Source: Actinomycetota bacterium
GTDB lineage: Bacteria > Actinomycetota > UBA4738 > HRBIN12
NCBI GenBank assembly: GCA_035640355.1
Contig: DASQWI010000017.1
Coordinates: 124,001-188,000 of the forward strand
Direction: 5' to 3'
DNA: 64,000 nt
A model generated the notes under the pieces. That model was not told the origin of the DNA and did not search any database. It saw only the letters and a list, made by a program, of their open reading frames with translations. The first letter of the stretch is position 1; each line of letters starts with the position of its first letter. A program made the translations under genes and the position numbers. This document shows positions 9,940 to 19,183 of the stretch, piece by piece.

Positions 9940-11052
9940 GTGGGCGCGCTCGGCCAGGTCTCGTTCTTCGTTGCGCTTGTCATCGTCATCGTCATCCACG
10001 AGGCCGCGCACTTCGCAGTGGCGCGCGCGTTCGGGATCAAGGTGAACGAGTTCTTCATCGGGTTCGGTCCCAAGATCTGGTCGACGATGCGAGGCGACAC
10101 GGAGTTCGGATTCAAATGGATCCCCGCGGGGGGCTACGTGAAGATCGCGGGGATGAGCCCATACGAGACGATCGCTCCGGAGGATCTTCCGCGAACGTAC
10201 GGGGCGAAACCGAAGTGGCAGCGAGCGCTGGTGATCGTCGCGGGACCTGCTACGCACTTCGTCCTCGCCATCGCCTGCTTCGCGCTGTGGCTCGGCTTCG
10301 TCGGCCAGCCGACCACGAACAGTCCGCAGATCGTCGCGGTCGAACGACGACTTGAGGGACAGACGTCGCCCGCCGTCGAGGCGGGTCTTCGCGCCGGCGA
10401 CCGCGTGGTCGCCGTCGACGGTGTCGACGACCCCTCAACCGACGTGGTCCTGGCGCGCACGCAGGAACACGTCGGCGAGCCCCTCGCGTTCACGTTCGAG
10501 CGCGACGGCGAGCGGTTCACGGTGGATATCGTGCCGGTGCCTGCCCAGGTGGACGGTGAGGAGGTCGCGCGGATCGGCGTCCGGCTCGGCGAGGGCAGGC
10601 GCGAGACAAGCGGACCGATCGGCGCGCTCTCGGGGGGTGCGGACCTCGTTGGAGAGCATGCCGTCGGCACGATCAAGAACGTCGGACGCATCTTCGGACC
10701 GGAGGGGGTCGGCCGCGTGTTCGAGCTCGCGTTCACCGACGCTCCCAGGCGGAACGAGGACGTGTCGAGCGTCGTCGGCGTGGGGCGGTTCGCGGGCAGC
10801 CTCGCGTCCGAGGGGCGTTTCGGCGACATCTTGTTCCTGTTCGCCATCGTGAACGTGTTCGTCGGTGTGCTGAACCTGCTGCCGTTGCCTCCGTTCGACG
10901 GCGGTCATCTCGCGCTTCTCGTCGTCGAGAAGCTCCTCGGCAGGCCGGTCGACATGCGTAAGGTCGTCCCGGTGTCCGCCGCCGTCGCAGCGTTCCTCAT
11001 CGTGTTCACGATCGCCGTCGTGTACGTCGACATCGTGAAGCCTCCGGTCTGA
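9940..11052 (+). CDS. rseP: Site-2 intramembrane metalloprotease RseP/RIP
   Basis: A 370-residue integral membrane zinc protease that cleaves membrane-bound anti-sigma factors and remnant signal peptides. The active site His-Glu motif HEAAHFAVAR (HExxH) lies in the first transmembrane helix, a single PDZ domain spans about residues 125-205 (EAGLRAGDRVVAVDGV), and the third ligand sits in NLLPLPPFDGGHLAL near the C-terminus. Length and single PDZ match actinobacterial Rip1-type enzymes. It follows dxr by 9 nt; dxr-rseP-ispG is a common order, here interrupted by a two-component system before ispG. Confidence 0.95.
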   Translation: MGALGQVSFFVALVIVIVIHEAAHFAVARAFGIKVNEFFIGFGPKIWSTMRGDTEFGFKWIPAGGYVKIAGMSPYETIAPEDLPRTYGAKPKWQRALVIVAGPATHFVLAIACFALWLGFVGQPTTNSPQIVAVERRLEGQTSPAVEAGLRAGDRVVAVDGVDDPSTDVVLARTQEHVGEPLAFTFERDGERFTVDIVPVPAQVDGEEVARIGVRLGEGRRETSGPIGALSGGADLVGEHAVGTIKNVGRIFGPEGVGRVFELAFTDAPRRNEDVSSVVGVGRFAGSLASEGRFGDILFLFAIVNVFVGVLNLLPLPPFDGGHLALLVVEKLLGRPVDMRKVVPVSAAVAAFLIVFTIAVVYVDIVKPPV

Positions 11053-11117
11053 GCACGCGGCATCGCGCCGTCACGATTTCTCAACAACGCTCCCACGGGC
11101 TCCCCATGGCGCGCGGA

Positions 11118-11123
11118 TACGAT
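11118..11123 (+). promoter_or_regulatory. -10 element (TACGAT) for leaderless response regulator
   Basis: TACGAT is 7 nt before GTG 11131, the same spacing as at dxr, ribF and the gene starting at 53930 on the other strand. The 78-nt gap after rseP has no Shine-Dalgarno near the start and no obvious -35. Confidence 0.5.
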
Positions 11124-11130
11124 TCCGAAC

Positions 11131-11826
11131 GTGACCCCCCAAACCGTCCTGGTCGTCGACGACGAGGAGGCGATCGCGGAGGCCGTTCGCGCACGCCTCG
11201 AGAGCGAGGGATACCGGGTCGTGGTCGCGGCCGACGGCGCTCAGGCCCTCGACGCGGCGGAGCGAGAGCCACCCGACCTCGTGGTGCTAGACCTGATGCT
11301 TCCGGGCATGGACGGGCTCGAGGTGTGCAAGCGACTGCAGCGCGACCGGTGGGTTCCCGTACTGATGCTCACCGCTCGGACGGAAGAGGCCGACAAGGTC
11401 GCGGGCTTCGCCGTCGGAGCCGACGACTACCTCACCAAGCCGTTCAGCCTACGGGAGCTCGCCGTCCGTGTGCGCGCCATCCTTCGACGATCGGAGCGCG
11501 TGGCGCAGGCGACGTCGGGTGAGACGCTTGGCCTCGGGGCGCTCTCGATCGACGCCGCGCGGCGCCGGGTATATGTGGACGGCATCGAGGTACAGCTCAC
11601 GCCGCTCGAGTTCGAGATCCTTCTCACACTCGCACGCGACCCCGGCGTGGTGTTCACGCGGGAGCAGCTGATGGATCGCGTGTGGGGCTACCGCGACTAC
11701 GCGGGAGGGCGCGTCGTCGACTCGCACGTCGCGAGGTTGCGGCGCAAGCTGGGTGAGGACGGAACGACACGGTTCGTTCGAACCGTGCACGGCGTCGGCT
11801 ACGCGTTCCGCGACGACGCGGCTTGA
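11131..11826 (+). CDS. OmpR/PhoB-family response regulator
   Basis: A 231-residue DNA-binding response regulator. The receiver domain (1-120) has the acidic pocket VVDDEE, phospho-acceptor Asp54 in VVLDLMLPGMDG, Thr81 in LMLTAR and Lys103 in LTKPFS. A winged-helix output domain (about 135-230) ends with FVRTVHGVGYAF, typical of OmpR/PhoB. The histidine kinase partner starts 13 nt after its stop, so they form one operon. Its signal and targets cannot be read from sequence; the adjacent YjbQ and ispG genes are not obvious targets. Confidence 0.93.
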   Translation: MTPQTVLVVDDEEAIAEAVRARLESEGYRVVVAADGAQALDAAEREPPDLVVLDLMLPGMDGLEVCKRLQRDRWVPVLMLTARTEEADKVAGFAVGADDYLTKPFSLRELAVRVRAILRRSERVAQATSGETLGLGALSIDAARRRVYVDGIEVQLTPLEFEILLTLARDPGVVFTREQLMDRVWGYRDYAGGRVVDSHVARLRRKLGEDGTTRFVRTVHGVGYAFRDDAA

Positions 11827-11839
11827 GCGGAGGCCGCCG

Positions 11840-13195
11840 GTGAGAATGCGACCGTTCGAAAAGCTCCCCACGATCCGCGCCAAGCTGGGTTCGGTGATCG
11901 TGTTCGCCGTCGGGCTCACCGTCGCGCTCGTGTACTTCCTGCTCGGGTTCGCGCTGCGGAACTCGTTCCGCGACGCGGACCTCGTCGAGCTGCTTCGTCT
12001 TGCGCAGACACAGAGTCGCAGCGACGCCTTCGCCGACGACGGCACCACGTCCTACGCCTGGACGGAGGGAGGCGTCCTCAGGTGGATCGGAGGGCCGCTC
12101 GGAGAGCTTCCAACGTTCGACGGCGGCGTCCACGTCGGCGTGCAGGACGGGGTCATGTTCGCCGCCGTGCCGTGGCGCCAGCAGGGTGCCGGCGGGATGT
12201 TCTATGCCGCGCGCGAGGAGCCCGGCTTCTGGGTGGCCTCGACGAGGTTCCCGTTCGAATTCTGGTGGCAGCTCGTCGTCGCCGGCATCGCCGCGGCGGC
12301 GATCGCGCTGGCCGTGGCGAGATGGCTCGCCCGCGGGATGACGCAGCCCCTTCGCGACATGGCCAAGGCCGCGCAGCGGATGCAGACCGGCGACTACCGT
12401 CAGCGCGTTCAAACGGCATCGCGCGACGAGGTCGGACAGCTCGCCGTCGCGTTCAACACGATGAGCGGCGAGCTCGAGAGCCTCGAACGCCTCCGGCGGG
12501 ACCTCGTGGCCAACGTGTCGCACGAGCTCAAAACGCCGATCTCGGCGCTCCGAGCGCACCTGGAGAACCTGCTCGACGGCGTCGAGCGGCCCGATGCCCA
12601 CACGCTCCAGATGATGCTCGCGCAAACGGAACGTCTGACGCGCTTGGTGGAGCAGCTTCTCGAGCTGTCGCGTCTGGAAGCGGGCGACGTGCCGATGATG
12701 CGTGAGCGGCTCTCGCTCCGCCCCCTCGTCGACCGCGTCCTTTCGGAGTTCGAGGTCGTCCGGGCGCGTCGCGCGGTCGAGCTCGACGAGCGGGTTCCCG
12801 ACGACCTGCCGCTCGTATACGCGGACGCCGAACGCGTCCACCAAGTCCTGTTCAACCTGCTCGACAACGCCGTGCGGTTCACGCCGTCGGGCGGTCGCGT
12901 GACGATCACGGCGTCCGGGCGGAACGGTGCGGTCGACGTCGCCGTCGCGGACACGGGTCCGGGGATCGCGCCGGAGCATCTGCCGCGGTTGTTCGAGCGC
13001 TTCTATCGGGTGGACAGCGCGCGCTCTCGCGACGAGGGAGGTACGGGGATCGGCCTGGCCATCGCGCGTTCAGTGGTCGAGGCGCACGGCGGCCGCATCT
13101 GGGCCGAGAGCGAGCCCGGGAAGGGAAGCACGTTCACGTTCGAGTTGCCGGTCGCGACCGAGGCGAACGTGCCGGAGACAAGGAGGAGCCGTTGA
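11840..13195 (+). CDS. Sensor histidine kinase (HAMP, HisKA, HATPase)
   Basis: A 451-residue kinase. Transmembrane helix 1 (about 15-40) and helix 2 (about 143-162) bracket a short extracytoplasmic sensor of about 100 residues with no recognised fold. A HAMP linker (about 163-215), dimerisation helix with phospho-accepting His228 in [13 protein letters not shown], and an ATPase domain with N box [11 protein letters not shown]1 [10 protein letters not shown] box LFERFYR and G2 GGTGIGLAI follow. The start is GTG 11840, 6 nt after GGAGG; open frame extends upstream inside the regulator gene but is out of context. Its stop overlaps the next gene (TTGA). Membrane sensing of envelope signals is plausible. 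Confidence 0.93.
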   Translation: MRMRPFEKLPTIRAKLGSVIVFAVGLTVALVYFLLGFALRNSFRDADLVELLRLAQTQSRSDAFADDGTTSYAWTEGGVLRWIGGPLGELPTFDGGVHVGVQDGVMFAAVPWRQQGAGGMFYAAREEPGFWVASTRFPFEFWWQLVVAGIAAAAIALAVARWLARGMTQPLRDMAKAAQRMQTGDYRQRVQTASRDEVGQLAVAFNTMSGELESLERLRRDLVANVSHELKTPISALRAHLENLLDGVERPDAHTLQMMLAQTERLTRLVEQLLELSRLEAGDVPMMRERLSLRPLVDRVLSEFEVVRARRAVELDERVPDDLPLVYADAERVHQVLFNLLDNAVRFTPSGGRVTITASGRNGAVDVAVADTGPGIAPEHLPRLFERFYRVDSARSRDEGGTGIGLAIARSVVEAHGGRIWAESEPGKGSTFTFELPVATEANVPETRRSR

Positions 13196-13641
13196 AATCC
13201 GCCACCACCGCCGTCGAGGTCACCGCGCCGGGCCGGCACACGTACCTCGATCTCACCGACGAGCTCGAACGGGCGATCAAGGACTCTGGCGTGACCGAAG
13301 GCGCGGTCGTCGCGTTCTGTCCGCACACGACGTGCGCGCTTCTGATCAACGAATGGGAGGACGGCGCGCTTCGGGACTTCCGCGAGCGGGTTCTCCGTCT
13401 GATCCCCCAGGATGCCTACTACGCGCACGACGACCTCGACCGGCGCACGCAAAACTTGGCCGAATCGCACGAGCGGCAGAACGGGCACTCGCACGTCACC
13501 TCGATGCTCCTATCGGCGACGTCGCACGCGATCCCCGTCTCGTCGGGCGAGCCGATGCTCGGGCGGTGGCAGCGGCTGATCCTGTTCGAGATGGACGAGC
13601 CGAAGGAACGCCGCGTGGTGTTCCACGCGTTCGGCGTATAG
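13192..13641 (+). CDS. YjbQ/UPF0047 family protein
   Basis: A 149-residue protein of the YjbQ family (UPF0047), whose E. coli and archaeal members have weak thiamine-phosphate-synthase-like activity but no settled role. Family landmarks are [13 protein letters not shown] (conserved His and Glu), the Asp-rich [13 protein letters not shown] and ENGHSH-like [31 protein letters not shown]. Residues probably bind a metal or phosphate. A TTG start at 13192 overlaps the kinase stop and is preceded by AAGGAGG 5-6 nt away, so it is translationally coupled to the two-component system, an unusual pairing. Confidence 0.85.
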   Translation: MKSATTAVEVTAPGRHTYLDLTDELERAIKDSGVTEGAVVAFCPHTTCALLINEWEDGALRDFRERVLRLIPQDAYYAHDDLDRRTQNLAESHERQNGHSHVTSMLLSATSHAIPVSSGEPMLGRWQRLILFEMDEPKERRVVFHAFGV

Positions 13642-13661
13642 CCGTCTGGGAGACTGATCTC

Positions 13662-14816
13662 ATGCAGGCGGAACGACGGAAGAGCCGGCAGATCTCCATC
13701 GGCGCGGTGACGATCGGCGGAGACGCGCCCGTTCGCGTCCAGTCGATGACGACGACCAAGACCGCCGATGTCGACGCGACGCTGCAGCAGATCGCGTCGC
13801 TCGTCGCCGCCGGCGTCGACATCGTGCGAGTGGCCGTCCCACACTGGGAGGACGCGAACGCGCTTCGTGCGATCGCGGCGAAGTCGACCGTGCCGGTCGT
13901 CGCCGACATCCACTTCCAGTGGAAGTACGCGATGGCGGCGCTCGAGGCGGGCATCCAGGGCCTGCGGATCAACCCCGGCAACATCAAGTATCAGGACAAG
14001 GTCCGGCTGATCGCGCGCGAGGCGAAGTCGCGGGGCGTTCCCATCCGGATCGGCGTCAACGCCGGCTCGCTCGAGAAGGAGATCCTCGAACGCCACGGCT
14101 CGCCGACGGCCGACGCCCTCGTCGAGAGTGCGCTCGCCGAGGCGAGGATCCTGGAGGACGAGGACTTCTTCGACATCAAGATCTCGGTCAAGCACTCGAA
14201 CCCCCGCGTGATGATCGAGGCGTATCGCCTGCTTGCCGAGTCGTGCGACTACCCATTGCACCTCGGCGTCACCGAGGCGGGGCCCATGCCCACCGGGGCG
14301 GTGAAGAGCGCCGTCGGCATCGGGGCCCTGCTGGCCGAAGGGATCGGCGACACGATCCGGGTGAGCCTCACCGACGACCCCGTCGAGGAGGTCAAGGTGG
14401 GTATCCAGATCCTGCAGTCGCTCGGACTTCGGCGTCGCGGCCTTGATCTGGTCGCCTGCCCGAGCTGCGGGCGTGCGGAGGTCGACGTCCTGGGGCTCAC
14501 CAAGCAGGTGAACGAGGCGCTCGAGCGCGAGGGGATGAAGGTTCCGATCCGTGTCGCGGTGATGGGCTGCGTCGTGAACGGACCGGGCGAGGCGCGCGAG
14601 GCCGACCTGGGGATCGCCGCGGGGAAGGGCCAAGGATTTCTCGTCGTCCGCGGCGAGGTCGTCGACAAGATCCCCGAGGATCGCTTCGTCGATCGGCTCA
14701 TCGAAGAGGCTCGGAAGATCGCGGCCGAGCGCGCATCCGACGACGGCGTCGGCGACGACGGAGCGACAGCCGGACCAGTCATTCCGGAGCCGGCGGTGTC
14801 CCCCTCGAAGGCCTGA
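13662..14816 (+). CDS. ispG: 4-hydroxy-3-methylbut-2-enyl diphosphate synthase (flavodoxin-type)
   Basis: A 384-residue MEP-pathway enzyme (GcpE) reducing MEcPP to HMBPP with a [4Fe-4S] cluster. The TIM-barrel part carries [29 protein letters not shown] and LRINPGNI; cluster-binding cysteines are in ACPSCGRAE and [14 protein letters not shown]. Length matches the actinobacterial single-TIM-barrel form. The start at ATG 13662 leaves 20 nt after the YjbQ gene; a weak GGGAG precedes it. A C-terminal acidic Pro-rich tail ([12 protein letters not shown]) extends past the catalytic domain and is probably not functional. Confidence 0.95.
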   Translation: MQAERRKSRQISIGAVTIGGDAPVRVQSMTTTKTADVDATLQQIASLVAAGVDIVRVAVPHWEDANALRAIAAKSTVPVVADIHFQWKYAMAALEAGIQGLRINPGNIKYQDKVRLIAREAKSRGVPIRIGVNAGSLEKEILERHGSPTADALVESALAEARILEDEDFFDIKISVKHSNPRVMIEAYRLLAESCDYPLHLGVTEAGPMPTGAVKSAVGIGALLAEGIGDTIRVSLTDDPVEEVKVGIQILQSLGLRRRGLDLVACPSCGRAEVDVLGLTKQVNEALEREGMKVPIRVAVMGCVVNGPGEAREADLGIAAGKGQGFLVVRGEVVDKIPEDRFVDRLIEEARKIAAERASDDGVGDDGATAGPVIPEPAVSPSKA

Positions 14817-14827
14817 ACAGTCTCGGT

Positions 14828-14846
14828 CGTTCGCGGCGCGCGAACG
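14828..14846 (+). terminator. GC hairpin after ispG, possible terminator
   Basis: CGTTCGCG (14828-14835) and CGCGAACG (14839-14846) form a perfect 8-bp stem with a GCG loop, 12 nt after the ispG stop. No T-run follows, so it is at best a weak or Rho-assisted terminator. The remaining bases to 14916 contain no confident promoter. Confidence 0.35.
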
Positions 14847-14916
14847 CGTTCGGTCGTTGTCGTTCGCCGTCTGTCGCGACATCATGCGTTGACTTCTGAC
14901 AGGGGAGAAAGACCGG

Positions 14917-17040
14917 TTGCCCGCTCCGTTGGCCCGCCGCGTCGTCGTCGCGGGGACCTCGCTGTTGTTTGTAGTTGGTTCTGGCGCATCCACGTCTGCG
15001 GTCGCATCTCGCGCCGGAGCCGCCGGGCGCGCCTTATTCGCCACGAGACTCACGACGGTCTTCAGGGCAGACACCGCGTCGACCGGTGGCGCGAGCGTCG
15101 ATCGGCGTGTTCCCCTAGCGGTTGCGCGGAACGGCCGTGCCGAGGCCCTCCTCGTCCTGAGCGGGGACGCGACGCTGGCTCGCGCGCGCGCTTCGATCCC
15201 CGACGGTAATTCGCGTGCGCTCCTTCGCTCCGTCGTGCCGGCGTACGCGCAGCTGAAGCGTGCCGTTCGGGCCCGGATCCCCCGGCTCGACGTCGTGCAC
15301 GACTACCAAACGCTCCCGATCCTGCATGTCCGCGTTTCCTCGCGGGCCGTCCTCGAACGCGCTGCCGCCGATCCCTCGGTGGTGGGGATCGCGGCGAACG
15401 GCGCGTATCGGGCGTTCCTCGATGAGAGCCTCCCGCTCATCAACCAGCCGGCCGCCGTGGCGGCCGGCCACACCGGCGCCGGCACCGCGGTTGCCGTCCT
15501 GGACAGCGGCGTCGATCACACACGCGCCGACTTCGGCGACTGCGCGGCTGGCCCCGGTGCCGAAACGTGCGCGGTGGTTGTTTCGGAGGAGATGGCGCGC
15601 CCCGACGGTCGGTTCGACGACCCCGTCTTGCATGGGACGAACGTCGCCGGCACCGTCGTGGGGGTCGCGCCCGATACGAAGATCCTCGCGCTCGACGTGT
15701 TCGATCGGAACGTCGCGTTCGCCTCCGACGTCCTCGAAGCGATCGACTTCACGATCGCCAATCAATCGATCTACAACGTTCGGGCGATGAACCTCAGCTT
15801 CGGTGACCTGTCGTTCCACACATCGCAGTGCGGAGGGCCGAGCAACCCCTACGTCGCCGCGTTCGCGAACGCACGCGCAGCGGGCATCGTTCCCGTCGTC
15901 GCCGCCGGGAACTCCCGATTCAGCACCGGCTCCGAACGCGCGGGGATCGCTCGGCCGGCATGTACGCCGGGAGCGGTCAGCGTCGGCGCGGTCTACGACT
16001 CCGACCTCGGTTCGGTGACGGCCGGCTCGGGCAACGGCGCGTGCACCGACAGGACCACGTCGGCCGACAAGATCGCGTGCTTCTCGCAGGTCGCCAACTT
16101 CCTCACCGTGCTGGCGCCCGGCGTGCTCATTACCGCGGCCGACGTGACGTATGGCGGCACGTCCCAAGCCGCGCCCCACGTGGCCGGGGCCGTGGCAGCG
16201 ATCGCCGACGCCTCGCCGACGGCCGACCCGACCACCGTCGACAATGCCTTTCGAGTCTCCGGTCCCGTGCTGAACGATCGGCTCGTGAACCGCGGTTTCC
16301 ATCGACTCGACATCCCGGCGGCGATCGCGGCGCTAGGCTCGGCGCCACCACCACCGCCGGTCGGTTCGTGCACGATCGAGGGGAGCAACCGCGGCAATCT
16401 CTTGGAGGGAACGCCCGGCGACGACGTGATCTGCGGCAAGGGTGGCGACGACGTGCTGCTTCCGAGCGGCGGGACGGACACGGTGATCGGCGGTGGCGGA
16501 ATCGACCTCGTCTCCTTCGAGAACGCCTCGTCCGGAGTGGCGGTCGATCTCGCTGTGGGTAGCGCGACGACCGGATCGGACGTCGTTACGCTACAACAGG
16601 TCGAGGGCGCGATCGGAAGTCCGTTCGCCGACGAGCTCGTCGGGAACGGCGGCCAGAACGACCTCGTCGGCCTGGGTGGCAGGGACTTCCTGGACGGTGG
16701 TGGGGGGTTCGATCTCGCCCGGTTCGACTTCGCGACCAAGCCGATCCGCGCGAGCCTCGCCGGCGGGGTGGCACACGGGGAGGGGGCCGACCGGCTCCTT
16801 CGGGTCGAGGGCATCGTGGGCGGTTCTGGCTCCGACGAGCTGGAAGGGAGCGGCGCCCGCGACGTGCTGGACGGACGCAACGGCAACGACGTGATCTCGG
16901 GCCTGGCCCGGGCCGACACGCTGTTCGGCGGCGATGGGGCGGACGCGTTGCTGGGGGGCCGCGGTGAGGACGAGTTGTTCGGCGGCCCCGGCGCGGACAC
17001 GTGCGACCAGCAGTCGGGTGACGGAACGATCTCCTGCTGA
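14917..17040 (+). CDS. Secreted S8 subtilisin-like protease with RTX-like repeats
   Basis: A 707-residue exported protease. A signal peptide (about 1-35) precedes a long pro-region (to about 175), then the peptidase with Asp196 (AVLDSGVDH), His239 (LHGTNVAGTVVG, with Asn where most have His-Val), oxyanion Asn332 (AAGNS) and Ser416 (GGTSQAAPHVAG). The C-terminal about 250 residues contain Gly/Asp-rich nonapeptide repeats such as GGDDVLLPSGG, GNGGQNDLVGLGG and NGNDVISGLARADTLFGGDG, typical of calcium-binding RTX beta-rolls. No type I secretion genes are nearby and the signal peptide suggests Sec export. The TTG start follows GGGGAGA by about 10 nt. Confidence 0.88.
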   Translation: MPAPLARRVVVAGTSLLFVVGSGASTSAVASRAGAAGRALFATRLTTVFRADTASTGGASVDRRVPLAVARNGRAEALLVLSGDATLARARASIPDGNSRALLRSVVPAYAQLKRAVRARIPRLDVVHDYQTLPILHVRVSSRAVLERAAADPSVVGIAANGAYRAFLDESLPLINQPAAVAAGHTGAGTAVAVLDSGVDHTRADFGDCAAGPGAETCAVVVSEEMARPDGRFDDPVLHGTNVAGTVVGVAPDTKILALDVFDRNVAFASDVLEAIDFTIANQSIYNVRAMNLSFGDLSFHTSQCGGPSNPYVAAFANARAAGIVPVVAAGNSRFSTGSERAGIARPACTPGAVSVGAVYDSDLGSVTAGSGNGACTDRTTSADKIACFSQVANFLTVLAPGVLITAADVTYGGTSQAAPHVAGAVAAIADASPTADPTTVDNAFRVSGPVLNDRLVNRGFHRLDIPAAIAALGSAPPPPPVGSCTIEGSNRGNLLEGTPGDDVICGKGGDDVLLPSGGTDTVIGGGGIDLVSFENASSGVAVDLAVGSATTGSDVVTLQQVEGAIGSPFADELVGNGGQNDLVGLGGRDFLDGGGGFDLARFDFATKPIRASLAGGVAHGEGADRLLRVEGIVGGSGSDELEGSGARDVLDGRNGNDVISGLARADTLFGGDGADALLGGRGEDELFGGPGADTCDQQSGDGTISC

Positions 17041-17053
17041 GCGGCAGAGGCGG

Positions 17054-17620
17054 CTAGCGCGCCAGAGCGAGGAAGTTCCTGATGATCTTCGGCCCGTCGG
17101 GCGTGAGGATCGACTCGGGGTGGAACTGCACGCCGAAACGCGGACGCGTCCGATCGCGCGTCGCCATCACCAAGCCGTCGTCGCTCCACGCCGTGAGCTC
17201 GAGACCGTCGGGCAGGCCGACCCGTCTCACCACGAGCGAGTGGTATCTCGCCGCCTCGAAGGGGTTCGGTACTCCGTCGAACAGGCCCTTCCCGTCGTGG
17301 TGCACGAGTGACGCCTTCCCGTGGACCGGCGTCGCGCGCTCGACGATGCCACCCGCCGAAACGCCCAGAGCCTGGTGGCCGAGGCACACGCCGAGAACGG
17401 GAGTCTCCTGGGGAAGGATCTCCAGCAGTTGGGGGAAGCACCCGGCGTCCTCAGGCCGTCCGGGCCCGGGCGACAGGACCACCGCCGACGGTTTGCGCTC
17501 GAGCAGACGCGCGGCGGGCTCGGCGTCGCTCTTGACGACCTCGGTCCGTTCGCCGAGGCTCTCGATCAGCTGCACCAGGTTGAACGTGAAGCTGTCGTAG
17601 TGGTCGACGACGAGGATCAC
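17054..17620 (-). CDS. trpG: Anthranilate synthase component II (glutamine amidotransferase)
   Basis: A 188-residue class I glutamine amidotransferase that feeds ammonia to TrpE. The catalytic triad is Cys79 (GVCLGHQALG), His167 and Glu169 (VQFHPESILT); the oxyanion strand SPGPGRPEDAG is present. The GTG start at 17620 overlaps the trpE stop by 4 nt and is preceded by GAGGAG inside the trpE tail. PabA (folate) is the alternative, since the subunit is often shared, but the Trp leader peptide upstream of trpE favours tryptophan. No other trp genes follow; the unit ends against the convergent protease gene with 13 nt between stops. Confidence 0.93.
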   Translation of the reverse strand: MILVVDHYDSFTFNLVQLIESLGERTEVVKSDAEPAARLLERKPSAVVLSPGPGRPEDAGCFPQLLEILPQETPVLGVCLGHQALGVSAGGIVERATPVHGKASLVHHDGKGLFDGVPNPFEAARYHSLVVRRVGLPDGLELTAWSDDGLVMATRDRTRPRFGVQFHPESILTPDGPKIIRNFLALAR

Positions 17621-19152
17621 GTTCCCCGCTCCTCGTCACGGGGGGCTACGCTCGCTCGCTCTCGCTCGCTCGCTTCTTGAGCCCCCCGCACGCCCCGCAT
17701 GCTCTCCGCGTCGACGACCGCCGGCAGCAATGCGGCCGCCTTCGCATTCGTCTCCTCGAGCTCCACATCGGGATCCGAGTCCGCAACGATCCCCGCACCG
17801 GTTTGGACGTGCGCCCGGCCGTTCGCTACGACCGCGGTTCGGATCGTGATGCAGAAGTCGAGGTCGCCTGCGAAGGTGCAGTACCCCACGGCGCCCGCGT
17901 ACGGTCCGCGCGGGGTCGGCTCATGTTCGGCGATCAGTTCCATCGCCCGCCGCTTGGGGGCACCGGTCACGGTACCTGCGGGGAACGTTACCGACAGGGC
18001 GTCGAGCGGATGACAGTCGTTTGCGAGCTCGCCTTCCACGGTGCTCACGATGTGCATCACCTTCGAGAAGCGCTCAACGACCATGAGCTCAGTCGGTCGG
18101 ACGGTCCCCGGCACGCAGACGCGACCGAGGTCATTTCGAGCCAAGTCGACGAGCATCGCGTGTTCCGCGCGCTCCTTCGGGTCCGCGAGAAGCTCGTGCT
18201 CGTACAGACGGTCGCGGAGCTCGGTTTCCCCCCGCGGCCGCGTGCCCGCGATCGGTCTGCTCACGACAGTTCGTCCCTCGACGCGCACGAGCGGCTCCGG
18301 CGACGAACCCGCGAGCTCCAGTCCGAGCATCCGCACGAAGAACATGTACGGCGCCGGATTCGTTACGCGGAGACGCCGGTACACGGGAAGGCCGCCGCGC
18401 GACGAGGTGAAGCTGACGCGACGCGACGGAACGACCTGATAGACGTCGCCCGCGTAGACGTGCTCCTTCATCGTCCGGACGATGTCGCGGAAGTGGTCGT
18501 CCGTCATGTTCGCGTCCCCGCCCGAGTCGATGAGTCCGTCGCCGAGCGGCTCGGGGGAAGGAGCTGCAGGCGATGAGACGCGGTTGGAGAGCTCCTCCAG
18601 CGCGTCGACGGCGCCGTCGTAGCCGCCGGCCGGAACGTGCGCGACGAGCAGCAGCCGCTGCCGCCAGTGGTCGAACACGATCGCCCGGTCCACGACAAGC
18701 AAGCCGATGGGAGGCGCCGGGGTCTCGCCGGGGGGGACGGGATGTCCGTCGACGAGCTGCGCGGCCTCGTAGGAAAGGAAGCCGACGAGTCCACCAGTGA
18801 GCGACGGGAGCCCATCGACGCGCGGAGCTCGAAGGCGTGTCGCCAGAGAAACGAGATCGCGGCGAGCGTTGCCGCTCGAACGAACGTCGAAGCCGAGATC
18901 GCGGACGACGTCGTGAACGTGGAGGCCGCCTTCATCCAGGACGACGACGGCGGCAGGATCCCCAGCGACGAACGAGTACCGGCCCCACCGCTCGGAACGC
19001 TCCACACTCTCGAGCAGGACACCGGGCCCGTCACCCGCGAGTGCAGGGAAGACTCCGACCGGCGTCGAGACGTCGGCGAGCAGCTCTGTCCACACCGGCG
19101 CGAGCGCGCCCGCAGATGCGAGGGCGTCGAACGCTTCTCGGTTGGGGAGCAC
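17617..19152 (-). CDS. trpE: Anthranilate synthase component I
   Basis: A 511-residue chorismate-using enzyme making anthranilate. Family motifs: LLESVERSERWGRYSFV (feedback Trp site region), GGLVGFLSYEAAQ, AGDVYQVVPSRR, PEPLVRVEGRTVVSRPIAGTRPRG, DLARNDLGRVC, FPAGTVTGAPKRRAMELI and VQTGAGIVADSDPDVE. The start is GTG 19152; an AGGAG sits 17 nt upstream, unusually far, so the start is slightly uncertain. The C-terminus runs about 26 residues past the usual end and that extension is encoded by a palindromic repeat shared with pduO (17640-17687). Expression is probably attenuated through the leader peptide at 19261-19305. Confidence 0.94.
   Translation of the reverse strand: MLPNREAFDALASAGALAPVWTELLADVSTPVGVFPALAGDGPGVLLESVERSERWGRYSFVAGDPAAVVVLDEGGLHVHDVVRDLGFDVRSSGNARRDLVSLATRLRAPRVDGLPSLTGGLVGFLSYEAAQLVDGHPVPPGETPAPPIGLLVVDRAIVFDHWRQRLLLVAHVPAGGYDGAVDALEELSNRVSSPAAPSPEPLGDGLIDSGGDANMTDDHFRDIVRTMKEHVYAGDVYQVVPSRRVSFTSSRGGLPVYRRLRVTNPAPYMFFVRMLGLELAGSSPEPLVRVEGRTVVSRPIAGTRPRGETELRDRLYEHELLADPKERAEHAMLVDLARNDLGRVCVPGTVRPTELMVVERFSKVMHIVSTVEGELANDCHPLDALSVTFPAGTVTGAPKRRAMELIAEHEPTPRGPYAGAVGYCTFAGDLDFCITIRTAVVANGRAHVQTGAGIVADSDPDVELEETNAKAAALLPAVVDAESMRGVRGAQEASERERASVAPRDEERGT
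17640..17687 (-). repeat. Palindromic coding repeat, copy A (in trpE)
   Basis: GGGGGGCT (17640-17647) and AGCCCCCC (17680-17687) are a perfect inverted repeat around a 32-nt core rich in GCTC. On the trpE strand it reads GGGGGGCTCAAGAAGCGAGC and onward to GCGTAGCCCCCC, translated in frame as GAQEAS, ERER, ASVAPR. Similarity with the pduO copy extends beyond the palindrome to about 17627-17698, including a right flank with GAGGAG that serves as the trpG ribosome-binding site. The insertion lies exactly at the end of the conserved TrpE domain. Confidence 0.75.
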
Positions 19153-19183
19153 CTTCAGCGCTCGCTCACCTCCTGTCGGGCGG

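Noticed and set aside
14889-14894. TTGACT as a -35 for the subtilase gene
   Set aside because: No TANNNT element lies 16-19 nt downstream before the TTG start.
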